Numbered from the stretch's first letter, positions 22,597-35,544 are shown. The stretch is DNA of 64,000 nt from Taudactylus pleione (GCA_031769625.1 JAUIMM010000689.1:2257501-2321500); one strand, 5' to 3'. The notes: a model not told the origin generated them from the sequence alone. Program-made: numbers and translations.

Positions 22597-23062
22597 ATAG
22601 AGCCTGATTCTGATGTGGATGCAGAACATTTAATGCTGCAGGAGGCATCAGAAGGAAATACACGCCTCCTGATAGCATCGCAGATCTGAAATTTGCATCT
22701 GAAGACGTAGCATCGGATAGTCGTGAATGTTGCATTTTCTGCCATATGGGAAAGCCAAAGGCTATTCAGAATGACAATCTTGCCTGCATTGCTGGGGCCA
22801 GGAAATCTGCCTCTTCCAACGCAGAGCCTGCCCTCGACACTCCCAGAAAATGGGGACAACACACCCCTGTTTCTGGGAAAACGCAGCCAGTGCCACCCTC
22901 TCCCCTCCCCCAATTGGTTGACAGGCTGCGGCTGTCGGGCAATGCTAGTGTGATCGCAGAACTCGTGCTGCACATGCACAGAACCGGGTCCTGCGCAGTT
23001 CCTCCACCATCTGGTTAGTATGCATGTGTTCGGTTTACGTACTAACCTGAATCAGACCTATA
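22597..23062. mobile_element. MITE with CTGATTC ends
   Basis: GAGCCTGATTCTGA at the left and CTGAATCAGACC at the right form the terminal inverted repeat. The interior is unrelated in detail to the 21815 copy. There is no coding capacity. Confidence 0.6.
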
Positions 23063-23758
23063 GTGCATTGCCAATCAAACAGTCCCTTGAAATCTAACGT
23101 TTGGTGTTACTTATAAATGATCTAGCTGGTGGTTTATTTGCTTCCTCAGTCACATTGGTAAACCAAGAACTTTTTACACCCCATCTCAGTCTGAATATGC
23201 CATTTTTTGACTTCCTATATACAGTGTCATTTCATGGTGAATACAACATGAAGTAGATTAAGGAAACAAATAGTCAACATTGCTCCTTTTGTGAAATTGA
23301 TAAGCAAGCAATATTTTCTCACACACTGTTAATGTTGTTCAATTTATTTTTTGCCAATATGGATGGGAAAGGAATGGAAATATTGTCATCCCCTTTATTT
23401 CGCACCACAATCTCGCAGAGTGTCGTACATAGTGAATGTATAGAAAAATTATAGTACACTCATGATCGTCCAGGACTGTTACAGACATGCTCGCTACTTT
23501 ACAAATATAGATGATCACAGAGGGAGAGAGTGACCTGTTCACAAGAGCTTACATTCTAGAGAGGATATGGGTGAACACAAAGGGGAACAGAGTTTGGTAT
23601 TGCAGAGACTGGAGAGTTTGAACGAACTATTTGAAAAAAAAAATAAAAATACTATATATATATATAAAGAAGTAGCTGGCACTCTCTTGCTCCTTGAAAC
23701 CATGCGCCGGTGCCCTCCTAAATTACCAACCCTCGGAAGGGATGGATAACACAAAATG

Positions 23759-23956
23759 CATAGCAAACAAGGCGGCACTCTGGCGTCTTAAAGAATTACA
23801 ATGGACCCCAAAAGGTAGGGTCAACGTTTCAGAACACTTTACTTGGGTACTTTCGTCAGGATGACGAAAGAACCCAAGTAAAATGTTCTGAAACGTTGAC
23901 CTTGCCTTTTGGGGTCCATTGTACTTCTTTAAGGCGCCAGAGTGCCACCTTGTTTG

Positions 23957-23961
<5 letters not shown>
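23759..23961. repeat. Near-perfect foldback with hammerhead-like arms
   Basis: Two arms of about 98 bp face each other around a short centre (GGATGA). Each arm, read outward, has a [C/A]TGACGA, hairpin, GAAACGTTGACC series, then TTTTGGGGTCCATTGTA, then CCAGAGTGCC[G/A]CCTTGTTTGCTA. The arms differ by few bases. The outer arm ends abut a (TA)n tract on the right. See the finding on the hammerhead-like family. Confidence 0.85.

Positions 23962-24001
<40 letters not shown>
23959..24001. repeat. (TA)n microsatellite
   Basis: About 21 TA dinucleotides directly following the foldback. Confidence 0.95.
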
Positions 24002-24002
<1 letters not shown>

Positions 24003-24119
24003 CAATCACTGTACCTGAGTGTCCGGGCTGGTCCTCCCCTCTGCTGAAAGTTGAGAGACAGCTGGGATCTGTGAATCTGCATGAAGCAAGGACGACGAGA
24101 TCCCCAATTCTTAAGTTTA

Positions 24120-24260
24120 TTTATGAACAGTTTCTTATATAGCGCAGCATATTCCTTTGTGCTTTACAATTTGAATCAACATTAATAGAACAAGACTGGG
24201 TTGTAAAAGACAGATATAAGGTAAGAGGGCCCTACTCGCAAGCTTACAATCTATAGGTTA
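24120..24260. repeat. Interspersed repeat with 'agcttacaatct' motif
   Basis: TTATATAGCGCAGCATATTC followed about 100 bp later by GCAAGCTTACAATCTATAGG. Related wording occurs at 31598-31640 and at 57895-58145. The family is unassigned. Confidence 0.5.
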
Positions 24261-24584
24261 ATTCTCCTTTTAGACAGTTTGTGTTTAAAGAAAAGAGATT
24301 TATTCACATGGGTCCCGCCATATTTTTGTACGCACTGATGTGGACTATATACAGTGAGAAATCAATGAGAATTCTTGCCTTCAGGGCAAGATACACAACA
24401 CTAGCAGATCATTAATAAATGGGTTTACATAATTACATCACTTTCCTTTGGCGCCCTCTTGCGATATGGCACAAGGCATGGCTTGGGTCACTTGTTTCTG
24501 ACCTTTGCCTTTTTTTTACCAAGATTGCTTACTTTTTCTTGCATTTTGCGTCTTCGTTCAATAATAGTGTACTAATAATAAGCA

Positions 24585-24815
24585 ATGTGCGTACCCGCGG
24601 GTCATACATTGCTTCTTCAGATCTTGCCTACAGCAGGCAAGATTTGTCAATCTCTTACACGACGCTCTGGAAATCATTAAGGACGCATGATAGGTCATTG
24701 GACACTTTTAAGCATCTTATCTTGTCCTGGAGTGCCGGGGAGCTGCCGGGAAAAGTTCAAGGGAAATCGTTCACGATATCGCCTAGCGAGCACATTGTCT
24801 AGTGTGTACGCACCT
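24585..24815. mobile_element. MITE fragment with AGGTGCGTACACAC end
   Basis: The right end reads GTGTGTACGCACCTT; the left has ATGTGCGTAC. The end resembles that of the 48561-48860 MITE (AGGTGCATACACAC), so both probably belong to one family. The left end is degraded. Confidence 0.5.
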
Positions 24816-26202
24816 TTCATGATGCATATTTTAAGAAAAAGTTACCCGATTAGCTTATTAATCTCATGCTGCCAGTGTGTGTGCGTGTGCGCAGAAGCCA
24901 AAGAAAATTTGCCAGTGTGAAGCTGACAATTGATTCTCAGTTTAGCCTGTCTATCATGATGGCAGTGTCCCTGGACACAATTTTCTAGACTGAAGCATTA
25001 GAATAAGGAATAGAACTTACACATTTACTTATATTCAGTCTCTAGGGGATCAATCATATTTGAGGGTCCATTTATTATTCAATATTTGCGGCATATCCCC
25101 TGAAAACACCCATTTTCAGGGGATACCTACAAATATTAAGTATCACCCCAATGTATGAAGGAGGGACCGCAGCAGATATGGAGATATCTGCAGCGGCCCC
25201 TCCATTTCCTACAGCAGCCGCTGCACTCATAGGTCTTGAAGGAGGCTGTGAAGCTTTCAGATTTGCCAAGCTCCAGAATGTGAAGCCAATTCCGCAAAAA
25301 ATACCGGGAGAGGGTTCCACCAGAACCCTCCACTGCAATAGCCGCTGTACAGTAGTGGTGGTCCCGATAGGAGTAAAGTGGCCACATTAGGGGTCACTTC
25401 AGTCCTCTAACAGTTAATCACAGGGACGGGACACTTTTCGGAGCCTCTGTCCCTGCATGTGTTTATTAATGCATCTGGGCGAATGTTCATTTCTTCTTGC
25501 CTCGAATAGCCGCGATAAGAAATTACAGTTATAGGGTCTAAAACCCGATAATTGATAAACATGGGACATATGTATCATATATTGATGACATTGTACAGCA
25601 ATATTCAAGCAACCAGTATAAAAAAAGATAATAAAGTAAAATGACACAGTATAGTTTTGGAAGTAATATTAAATTGTTTAATTTATTGGCCACATTTGTC
25701 CTATCCATAAAAATTATGTAGTTATTTAACTATAATAACTAATACAATTTTTTTTATATTCTATAATTCTTTAATATATTTTATTATTCTAAATATATTG
25801 ACACCCGGCCACTGTTTTAATATATTCACTATACATTTTATATATTTAAAATGATCTTATACAGGGGTGGTTCTGAGCAGCCACTGGCACTGTCTGAGGC
25901 ACAGGAGGCGGGCTGCAGGCATGTTGCGTCTCCTGCTGGCCGGAAGACTGTTTCCCAGTGGTCTTCTCCCCCACCTCCCTCAGTTTCCAGGCTGAAGAAC
26001 AAGGCATACGCCTCTAGCCACCCCTGAACATTTGTATTCAGCAGAGGATGGTGATCCTATCTATATAAACCAACATTAATGCACTGTACATGTGATAGGG
26101 GACCCCAGTACTAACTGGCTAATGTCTTATACTCACTGAGAATTGCATTAGGTCTAGTTAAGGTGAAATACATGCCATTGTAAAAACAATTCAACCTTCT
26201 AA

Positions 26203-26370
26203 AGGGTATATTTACTAAAGTGCGGGTTTATAGAAGTGTAGATGTTGCCCATGGCAACCAATCAGATTCTAGCTAGTCTCTTTTATCTTGCACCTTCTAA
26301 ATAAGTAGGATCTGGTTGCTATGGGCACCACCTCCACTTCTATAAACCCGCACTTTAGTAAATATACCCC
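26203..26370. mobile_element. Palindromic MITE (GGGTATATTTACTAAAG ends)
   Basis: About 168 bp. The left arm GGGTATATTTACTAAAGTGC and following GGGTTTATAGAAGTG are matched in inverted order at the right end, so nearly the whole element folds back. Its ends resemble those of the 36439 element (TATTTACTAAGC). Confidence 0.85.
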
Positions 26371-27849
26371 TAAGGGTCCCATTTAAAAACAAATCTAAAT
26401 GCCAGCGGCTTATTTTGTTTGGTATCGCAGTGATACAAACGAACATGCCACTGGTATTCATCGTTGCATACCTCATCAGCGAGATTCAGCGATGTCCTCC
26501 GCTTAGCTGCTGGCAGCCTATTGCTGCCAGCGATGGGCTTCAATGTCATGCGCAGACTGACCGTCACACATATGCATGTGTATGACTGTTTAACCTGGCG
26601 GGGACCATGCAGTGCCTGGAAGGCTTTGCTGAAGCTGTACTGGGATGACTTAATTGTAGGTTAGTGAATTAATGCAGAGCTACAATGCCTTTACAATCAC
26701 TGGCAGAAGCTCTGTTCATTATGTTAAAGCCCACAGCCTCTCCACAGGGAGAGGTGTGTCATGTCCACCCAGTTTGATTGGCAGGAGGGTGAAGTTTGGC
26801 TTACTATTTACAGAAGGAAATGAAGTACCCATGTTCATCAGTAGTCATGCTCTGCCAGGTAACTTACCCTGTGAGTGTACAGTCTGGAACCTGACCCCTA
26901 GTGGAGGAGTTAGGCCTTGAGGCAGTGGGGCCACAGAGTATTTCACCTGTACCCATGTGGCCAGTTTTCTTCCTTGACTTAGAAAGAGCAATAGTGAAAC
27001 CAGTGCTGGAGCAGGGCACCCTGGCGCTCTGTGACGCCCCTATGATTACACTTTCTCCTTCCAGTAGCACAGTCCCCTCAAGTGTCGAGTTGCCCAGACG
27101 CTGCAGGGGCCTGCCTGATGGTTTTGGCAAAACTGAAGCTGTGCTACTGGTGCAGTATACACATATAAATTCAGGCGCACAAATATTAATCAGCAATTTT
27201 TAACTCTCAATGATCACTTATCAAAAAAGCAGCTCCCAATTAAAGCACTGGTTTGCTTAAACACAAACTAAAAATATATATATTTCTCAGAGAGCGCTTA
27301 ATTTATAATGTTTATTTATAGATTTAATAATATCACATGGTAAAATACAAACCTTAAGAAACATCAAATGTTAAAACATTCTCTTTACATAAAACAGACA
27401 AATACAACTTTCAGACAGAAAAATCCCAAAAACCCGGGTTTTTCCCGTATCGTTCAACCCGGGAAGGACTTCGGAAATTTGCTCCTAACCCCCTTTCACA
27501 CAGCACATAATTCCCGGGAAATTCCTGGGTAGACCCCTTTCACACAGAACCCAGATTATCCCTGCAATATACAGTGTGTCATAATAAATGGACTGCTTTT
27601 ATGGCACACAGAAATGAGGTCATGAAAAGTGGGTGGTGTCTGCTCACTGCATACATACAATGACATAGTATAGACGACACAAGTTTTGTTTTGCAATCAA
27701 ATTTTTTTTATTTGAAAGCCTCATGTTATGTACATGTTATGTCACATGTAACACCTTCTGTATTCAATTTTTTAAAGTGCTTTTATTTTTCAACAAATAT
27801 GCATTCTATGCATTAGCCATTAACAACGTGGCCTTAATGCATTCAACAA

Positions 27850-28244
27850 TTTAAATAAATATATATATCTATAGATAAAGACAATAGAAAAATAGGTTGT
27901 GCTGTCATGGAACTGAAAAATATAATAGGCGAGGCACCCCAACTATAAGAACTGTTAGGATACATTACATAAGGTTGTGGAGTGTGTAACCTAGACACTA
28001 GACCGTTAAGGAAGGACATCTGTGCCTCTCTGTTTTCACGTGAAATTCGTTCGTGTAGACCAACATGCTGACTGACAATGAATTTTGTAACTCTTTCATT
28101 GTCAAAGAAGCGCTGGAGTCGGGCATCCTCCTGTGCCTGGAATTCAGCATCAGTCTCGCAGCTGATTTACCAGGATTCTGGTCATTGTGCGCGTTGCTAG
28201 CTCCATCTTGGAAGTTTTTTTCTTCCGCTCAGGTACTTCAAAGA
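27850..28244 (-). pseudogene. Myb/SANT-like protein, exon 2 (frameshifted)
   Basis: After an AG acceptor (minus strand, 28246-28245) the frame continues in phase from exon 1 as FEVPERKKKTSKMELATRT and onward for about 30 residues. It then needs a one-frame change to continue as ETDAEFQAQEDARLQRFF and FIVSQHVGLHERISRENRE, a helical segment typical of the C-terminus of these proteins. The intron is 216 bp. The need for a frame change is why I call it a pseudogene; the exact 3' end is uncertain. Confidence 0.6.
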
Positions 28245-28461
28245 CTAGCAATAGAAGAAAAGAATAAATACATTTACAAATTAAATCAAAGCAGTAATGT
28301 CAACATATATGTGCTTGCAGCCTACTGCACACTAGCTTCACATTGCAACAGATACATTGAGTTTAGATTTCAGCATAGTAAAATCAGCAGTCATACTATA
28401 ATAACAAGTCAATACAGGACAATGTTAACATCCCAAAAATAGTGGGTGTATAGTAACTTAC

Positions 28462-29008
28462 TGTTCCTGCGCAATGTCGGAGGCTCAGTCTGTGCAGCAG
28501 TTGGCGTCCCACTCGTACTGCTTCCACTCGCCTCAACCACACCCTCAAGTGTATTGGTGTCTGGGACCCACGTGGCAGCCATCGGATCTGTGTCACTTAT
28601 GTCTGTGATGTCATTAAAGAGTATTGGTGGTGTCATTGGGCAGGATTGGCTGTTCTCCGGGGTAACACTTCGTGAAGATGCACAACTAGACGATGATATG
28701 GCAATGGGATTAACCAGTGCAGAATTGCCAAAGACTTCATTACACTGATCATAGTAAACCCATTCCATTCTGGCAGCACCACTTTTCCGCCTGTTATGGT
28801 CGTGAACTTTGTTGTAGTATTTGCGTAGAGCTTTCAGTTTGTTCACTACCTGCTGCTGGGTCCACACAATGCCCCTTGAGGTGAGGACCTTAGCTAAGTT
28901 TGTGTAGACCTTCGCGTCCTTCACTGTGCCACTGATCTGTTTGCAGATCTCCTCCTCCCCTCTGACTGCCAGCAGCTCACAGATCTCCTCATCCTTCCAG
29001 TGTGCCAT
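28462..29008 (-). CDS. Myb/SANT-like DNA-binding protein, exon 1
   Basis: On the minus strand the ORF starts MAHWKDEE and contains a trihelix/Myb-like domain of about 85 residues with spaced aromatic residues (HW, VW, WVYY) and the signature NKLKALRKYYNKV. This is followed by a Ser/Thr/Pro-rich linker. Such proteins bind transposon ends and help import the Harbinger transposase into the nucleus. The exon ends with AACA|GTAAGT at 28462/28461, a strong donor. The frame is open without stops. Reading upstream of ATG29008 would run through the (CT)n tract as an Arg-Glu repeat, so I prefer this start. Exon 2 carries a frameshift, so the gene is probably inactive. Confidence 0.7.
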
Positions 29009-29009
29009 G

Positions 29010-29131
<122 letters not shown>

Positions 29132-31589
29132 TTTCTGCAGCACTATTGTGACATCAGACGCCAGCGCCACTGCCCCGCTCGCTCAGCCAATCAGCCTGTG
29201 CACCGCCATCTCAGCCAATAAGCGCTGTTTACTATGCCCGGAGTTGAAAAACCCAGGTCGGCGCCTTTCAGACAGCCGCCAACCCGTGTAAGACCCGGGA
29301 AAAACCCTGGTAAATACCTGGGTCGAAGTACCGGGAATTAGGTCCAGTGTTGACCCTTTCAGACAGAAAAAAAACCGGGTCGACCCAGCAAGAGCTGGAA
29401 AATTACCGGTTTCTTTTCTCTGTCTGAAAGGGGTAAAACTCGCGTAATAGCGTTTTTAGGACTACAAGGAAATGTCAACATTGTATCAGTTCATCACATC
29501 ACTTGCAGGGGCTAAAATTAACGGCTATAAAAAAATGTAGGAATATTCCAATATAGCTGAAAAAAAGGGGAATCCGTACTCCTGGTTTATGATAATGTGA
29601 TTGGTAAAGTAGCTCCTTGGGTAAATTTAACTTTTAGTATTTGCCTGCACAGTCTAAATTCTTAGATTAGTGGCCAGCGCTTACCCCTACCTCCCCCACC
29701 AAGCACCACCGTTCTTTCACCAGGCTGTTTCCGAATGGTGGCACAGCGCCAGGAAATAACCCCAGATGGGGACAGACAGCCGCGAGGTGTTTCTTTTATA
29801 TTCGGCAGTGGAGGAGTCAGCATGCCGCCGTCACAGGTTAGTATGGATAGCAGGATTAGCAGTGGATAAAGACTTCTAAGGGTTTTCATATACATCAGAG
29901 GGCTCAGTACTTGGACGCTCTCTGATTTTTGTTTAATTTTTTTTTCATTGTGGATTTTGTGTTGACATTAATTAACCAGTACTTCTTAACTAGCAACCAT
30001 CATCAGAGTCTACAGAGACTCATTATCAAGACTAATTAACATGTGGATGTTATGTGATTGCTGCTTACCCTTCTGTTTAATCACACTATCTATATCAAGG
30101 TTAACAAAAAGCAGTGAGAAGAAATTGCCTGTTACCGCATATTGCTGCTGCTATTTTATTGCCCCAGAAGATGTAAGCGCAGACTTTCCATTTCGGCAGC
30201 CAGTCGCGGTCCTTCTGTGCATGTGACATGGGTCACAATTGCTCACTGCACTAGAAATGTTTGGGCTACATGTGCAGGTTCCTCAGACAACTTAAAATAG
30301 GGGAAAAAACTTCAGAAATTGAAAAATATATTTTGAAAGTAAATTTAGAATGGTAAAAAAAAAAAAAACTTTTTATTTAAATCTTTTTTTTTTCTGCTTT
30401 CACCATAAATAAATAGGCAAGCTGGAGGTGGGAGATCCGATCTCTGGCCAAAATAATTTTTTTTTTTTTTTTTGCTGGATTTAGGAGTTTTCTGCCTATA
30501 ATAAATAGACACCTGAATCCGTGTGATTTACCAATTACCTAGTTCAATACCATTTTTCCAGCAAATGATGAGGTCTGATGACTTCTATCGGCTGTAATAT
30601 CTTGCAAATAGTCCAGTAATGTTTTTTTTGTTTTTAAACCCACTGCAATGTCAAATAATGATCCTAGTGATGGTGGTTTTCTTTCAACTATTTATCTACA
30701 TAACCGACAATATTGCTGTTAATACTGGAAATTATCTGGCCATTCAGCCTGTACATTGAATGGTCTCCTAACATCCAGCTTGGCTACCCATGCAGTGTAA
30801 TGAGCCACTGCATCTTGGCCTGAATGGCAGGGTCACAGTGTGACAAAAACGGCAATTGCTACATTCATGTTTTAAAGACCGTTATCTGTGGTATTAATCC
30901 TATTTTGGTTGTCATTTTATTTTATACTCTTGTCAGTTCTTGGGCTGTATTCTTCTGAACCATTTTGTATTTCTCTTGTGTTTTGTCACAGACATATAGT
31001 ATTGGACATTTCAAAATGGCCAATAATACATTTCTTGCTATTGTCAAATATGAAAACCCATTTCAGTCTTTGCCCAAGTTCTCTGAAGTACTCCTTTTTA
31101 TAGACGGCAGAAGTTTTCCTCTTGAGATTATGATTATTATATATCTTAGTCTCTTTTCTTAAAAAAAAAAAAAAATTGTCCTATTTGTTTTTAAATTTGT
31201 GTGTAACCAGATATCAAGGACATCCGTTTGTGGCCAGATGGCAGGCAGTCCTAGAGCATCTGCACACATCCTACTCCGCAGGATTCTTTTGTCTGTAAAG
31301 CATGTATATCCTGATGGGATGTGGAAGTTGTGAGATGTCCTGTTTTTCATAAATATTAACAGTGATTGCACCAAGTTTGTAATTATTTGTGTCCCAGGGA
31401 GTAGTACTTTTTTAAGGGTCCCATCATAATGTTATTTTATTGACTGATCACATGTCCCTTAAATGCTCTTTAGAACTTCCCTCATGTCGTCATACCTATT
31501 CATCTTCCCCCTTGAATGCCCATCAGGCCTCCCCAACTGCCACTTGACTGACTGTCAGACCTCCCTACATGCTGTCTGACCTTCTCAAA

Positions 31590-31770
31590 TGTCCCAGTTA
31601 CTTATATAGCACAAGCATATTCCGTTGCGATTTACAATTGGGAACAAACCAGTAATAAAACTAAGACATAAGATGGCACTGTTCACATATTTACAATATA
31701 TAGGAGAATGGGTATTGATGTACATGAATAAATGCTACATCTATATAATGAGAGAGAGAGAGAGCCTGTC
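31590..31770. repeat. Interspersed repeat plus (AG)n
   Basis: TTATATAGCACAAGCATATT is related to 24136 and 57895. A short (AG)n and CTGTCTGTC run follow at 31750-31780. Confidence 0.45.
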
Positions 31771-32086
31771 TGTCTGTCCATCTGTTTGTCCTTTATGCAT
31801 GGCCAGAGTTTTGGACCTAGCTCCACCTATTTGGCATGGTGGTGTAGTTTGACCAGGATTAGGTTTTATCTAGGTTTGAATTTCATCCGGGCCACACACT
31901 GTCACACAATCTTTAAAAATGGGGACACTCGTAAATTACACAGGTTCCGGGGCTGGCTCCAGTGGAATTTGGCAGTCTGCCAAAAACGTGTGCGAAAGCT
32001 ACAAAAGTGTCCTTTTAATCTCAGTCTGCACAAACTTGATGATTTAGGCAAGATCATATTAAATCCAGAGCCCCTGTCTTTGCATG

Positions 32087-32746
32087 CAAGGGCATAACTA
32101 GAACTTTGTTGGCCACATAGCAAGATGTTTTACCCAGAGGTAAAAAAAACATACATTTGCCCCCACACCGAGCCCATTCATGTTATGCCATACAGTAGTA
32201 GTACCCTTTTTACGTTATTCCACACAATAGTAATGCCCCTTACACATTATGCCCCCCCTTAGCAACTCTCCTTCTCATGTCCCTCAGCAGCTTCTTTCCT
32301 CCCCCTGTGTGCCATCAGCAGCCAGCAGGTGTGAATTTGGGACCGGGCCGCCAGCTATTTGCAGCTGGTGCACAGGCAGGCTGCAGCAGACATGGACAGA
32401 CAGCGCAGACGCAAATTGAATCTAGCGCTGGTTGCGAGCCAATTGGAGCTCGTGATTCGGGAGCCACCACTGCTGATTGGCTGCCTGTCCACGAACCCTG
32501 ATTACCTTGCGACCGGTGGCGTTGCCTCTCCATGACTGCCTGCCAGTGTGCCAGCTGTAATCATCTGGCGGGCTGGCACCAAATCAACATTGCTGACACC
32601 CGGGCCCCCCTCGACGGCCCTGACTGGACCAGCCCACATTGTGTGTGTGTGTGTGTGTGTGTGTGTGACTGGGTGCAGGGAGAGCGGCGGGCCACAGCAG
32701 CACCATAGCAGCAGCACTCCTTGCTCCCATGGTAGTTACGCCACTG
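32087..32746. mobile_element. Non-autonomous hAT element
   Basis: The left end CAAGGGCATAACTA and right end TAGTTACGCCACTG are inverted copies. They are flanked by 8-bp direct repeats TTTGCATG (32079-32086) and GTTGCATG (32747-32754), 7 of 8 identical, the size produced by hAT transposases. The 660-bp interior has GTAGTACCC/ATGCCCCTTA tandem wording similar to 62760-63060 and a (GT)14 run. The right terminus resembles that of the larger hAT element at 33472. Confidence 0.8.
32641..32668. repeat. (TG)n microsatellite
   Basis: Fourteen TG units inside the hAT MITE. Confidence 0.95.
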
Positions 32747-33471
32747 GTTGCATGCATGTTAGCAAACAGTGGGGTCCTTTTTTAGGATCAATGGAATGGG
32801 GTTATAGGCAAGGACAATGTAAACAAAGGCTGCAGGTGTACTTCAGGGTCCAGTCTTCAACCTGGGCAACGCTGGGTATCTATCCCAGCTCGTATTGCAT
32901 ATTGGTCCTGCCAGATTGCAGAGCTTCTTGGTCCGGTCACACAGGAATGTAGAATTTCCCTCAGACTTCTCCAAATGTCCCTTAAATGCCCAGCAGACTT
33001 CCCTACATGCCTTTTTATTTGCAACAGATGCCGCACATGCGTCTTATATATCTAGTATGCTGGGATTTGTAGTTTCACCACTGCTAGCCATGTGCAGCTT
33101 GCATACCCAAACACTGTACTTCCGCCTGCTGCTGACTCCTGCTAACAGACAGGGGTCTCCTCTGCCCTTTCCCCTTCATATGGTTTCTTAGGCATGTACT
33201 TCTGATTAGTATGGTGCTAATTCTAGTCCAGTGCAGACAATTCTCTTAGTCCCGGTTATACTGCTGCTATTAGATGTACACAATCCAATGTGACGAGTGG
33301 TGGGACAGAGCACCGAGGGATTTCTTCTCAAAGAGCACAGTTTCTGCTTATCTTTATTTTGTGTTCCACTGTTCTGTAAAGTGTAACCCACTCGTCAGGC
33401 ACACTTTTTGTCTTCTTCTCTCCCAATTGACCTAACTACATAAAGAGCATTTGTTTGGCAGCCCTGAGCAG

Positions 33472-34367
33472 CAGTGGCATAACGAGAAGCTTGGAGGTGG
33501 CCTCCTATTTGATTTCTATAAACCCTTAGGTCTACATGTTTTAGCATTATTGAATGTCTGTCATACATATTAGAAATACGTAACAACTCTAAATACAATT
33601 TACAGTAAAACTCCAATTCATTGCTCAACACATACAACACAATATATATAAACCCTTTCAGCCAAGGACATTCTAAAGAATTGGAGTTTTACTGTATATG
33701 TAAAATAAATAAAAATCAGAATTGATTACTTGTTACATTTTATTGCTGTATAGCTTTTTCATACTTTAAAATTCCTTCCTTCTGGCTTTGACCTCGGCAA
33801 AGTTATGTAGAATTTTTTCAAAATCCAGCTTTCTAGCCACGTACTGCTCGATGGATAGAACTGCTAAACCTTTCAATCTTTCCTTAGTCATGGTGCTTCT
33901 CAGATAGCTTTTTATGATTTTAAGTTTGGAAATGGAATGCTCCGCACTAGCAGCTGTGACAAGAATAGCCAAAAACAACATCAAAGCTGTACAAACAGGA
34001 ACACTGGATGAAAAAGTGATTTTATTACTATAAGAATACAGGTTCACTGACACTTTTGTGATCTCTTCACCAAGAGCCGATCGGATCTCCTCACTCAGCC
34101 CAGCATGCGGCGACAGGTCAATCGCCTCTCTCTGTGTTCATAGCGCGTCCCCATGTGTTCCCAGTGGCGGCACGGACTGTTGCATTCTTGCAGCAGGTGT
34201 GTCGTGGCCGTTGGGTGCGCGTTCCCAGGTGAGTTTGGGGACTGCTGACTCTGGATCACTACTGTATCACTCAGAGCGGCTGTACAGGGTGCATGGCGGT
34301 GGGCCTCCTTAACCTTGTCGGCCCCTGGACATTTGCCAGTTTAGCCACTCTGTAGTTACGTCAACTG
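33472..34367 (-). mobile_element. hAT transposon deletion derivative
   Basis: CAGTGGCATAACGAGA at the left and TAGTTACGTCAACTG at the right are imperfect inverted repeats. They are flanked by CTGAGCAG (33464-33471) and CCGAGCAG (34368-34375), an 8-bp target duplication with one mismatch. The interior keeps only the end of a hAT transposase on the minus strand. The rest of the transposase is deleted. Confidence 0.85.
33766..34053 (-). pseudogene. hAT transposase C-terminal dimerisation domain
   Basis: A 95-codon minus-strand ORF contains ASAEHSISKLKIIKSYLRST, then RLKGLAVLSIEQ and KLDFEKILHNFAE. This is the hAT C-terminal dimerisation region as found in transposases and domesticated relatives such as ZMYM/ZBED-type proteins. 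The N-terminal zinc finger and the catalytic core are absent. The frame is clean, but the Met at its start sits in a hydrophobic stretch and is unlikely to be the authentic start. Confidence 0.85.
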
Positions 34368-34487
34368 CCGAGCAGCTATTTTAGTGTAAAGTGCAAACAT
34401 TGTATTAACAGTGTGGTCTCATAAATTTTGCATACATACCTATTAGTCACCTTTTTAAGTCTAAAAAGTGGGCTAACTTGCTATACT

Positions 34488-34955
34488 TGTGTATGGGCTT
34501 GATTTGAGATGTGGACGCAAATGCCATCGCAGCAATCTTCTCACGGATCACAATTGCTAAAATTTACTAATGACACACCTGCCATCCAGTGCATATAGAC
34601 GCCCACTGACAGCATCTCACATTAGCTCATAATTCACAAAACCGGACACATCGAACGCAGATCAGGCGGCCATCATCCTTCTGAGTATGTCTAATCTGTC
34701 GCAGACATAGCGGGTCTCCAGACACACAGAGGGCTCTACTGCGAGCAAGAACGCAGTGGCTAATTTATGGATGCCCAGAAAACAGTATTTAAACAGCCTG
34801 AACCGTCTGTTACCTCCCCCACATGGTGATTACCGGTCACTGACTTTGTGGGTGAATCCTCTGTGTGAGTGTAGTCGCAATTCAATCGCATGCATGCACA
34901 ATGGCTCAATCTGTGTAAATATCGGCATTGCATCCACATTTGAATCAGGCCCTAT
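34488..34955. mobile_element. MITE with TGATTC ends
   Basis: GGGCTTGATTTGAGATGTGG at the left pairs with TTTGAATCAGGCCC at the right, flanked by TAT on both sides (possible 3-bp duplication). No coding content. Same end family as 49650. Confidence 0.6.
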
Positions 34956-35206
34956 GTAACCCAAGTACGCCATGCTTATTACATGTTGTTTAGATTAGTT
35001 ATGGCATCCCAAAAAATAAAAACACCCAAAACAAACCGTGCAGTAGATGCAAAGGCGTTTAAGTCTTTATTAAGGGTTCACTAATTGTACAATATAATTT
35101 TGTCCAAAATTAGGCACTCCACTTAATTGGGTACAACTCTTTAGTACTCTGTAGAACCCCTTTGTCCCAGAACAGCCTGAGTGCTGGAAACATTCATTAG
35201 AGATTT

Positions 35207-35530
35207 CTGGGACTGATTCAGAGATGGACGTAGTTGGCATGCTTGCATATCATAATGCAGCTGGAGGCGTCTGTAAAAAAAGATGCCTCTGCGACTCGAA
35301 TGCTGGGCTGAGGAAGTCTCAGAAATTGGCTTCGGCACTCTCAGAAAATGGAGGAGACACACGCCCACTTTCTGGCATGCAGGCCGGCTCTACCCACTTC
35401 CCGTCCCCAAACGGCAGCAGCCTGTCAATCGGGCTGCGTCTTTGGGAACTGCAAGAGATCTCGCAGTAGAAGACTAGCACATGTACAGCACAGATACTGC
35501 GAATGCGCCGATCTTCTAACATCTGAGATG
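35207..35530. mobile_element. Probable MITE piece (GACTGATTCAGAG end)
   Basis: The left end GGGACTGATTCAGAGATGGA matches the CTGATTCAGA family, and the interior wording (GAGGCGTCTGTAAAAAAAGA, TCTCAGAAAATGGAGGAGAC) resembles the interior of the 22597 copy. The right end is not clear. Confidence 0.45.
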
Positions 35531-35544
35531 TATGCACACTAGGG

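Noticed and set aside
24419..24802. 127-codon plus-strand frame
   Set aside because: No domain or signal; overlaps a MITE fragment.
28065..28442. Plus-strand 125-codon frame
   Set aside because: Antisense to the spliced Myb/SANT-like gene, whose exon-intron structure explains the region better.
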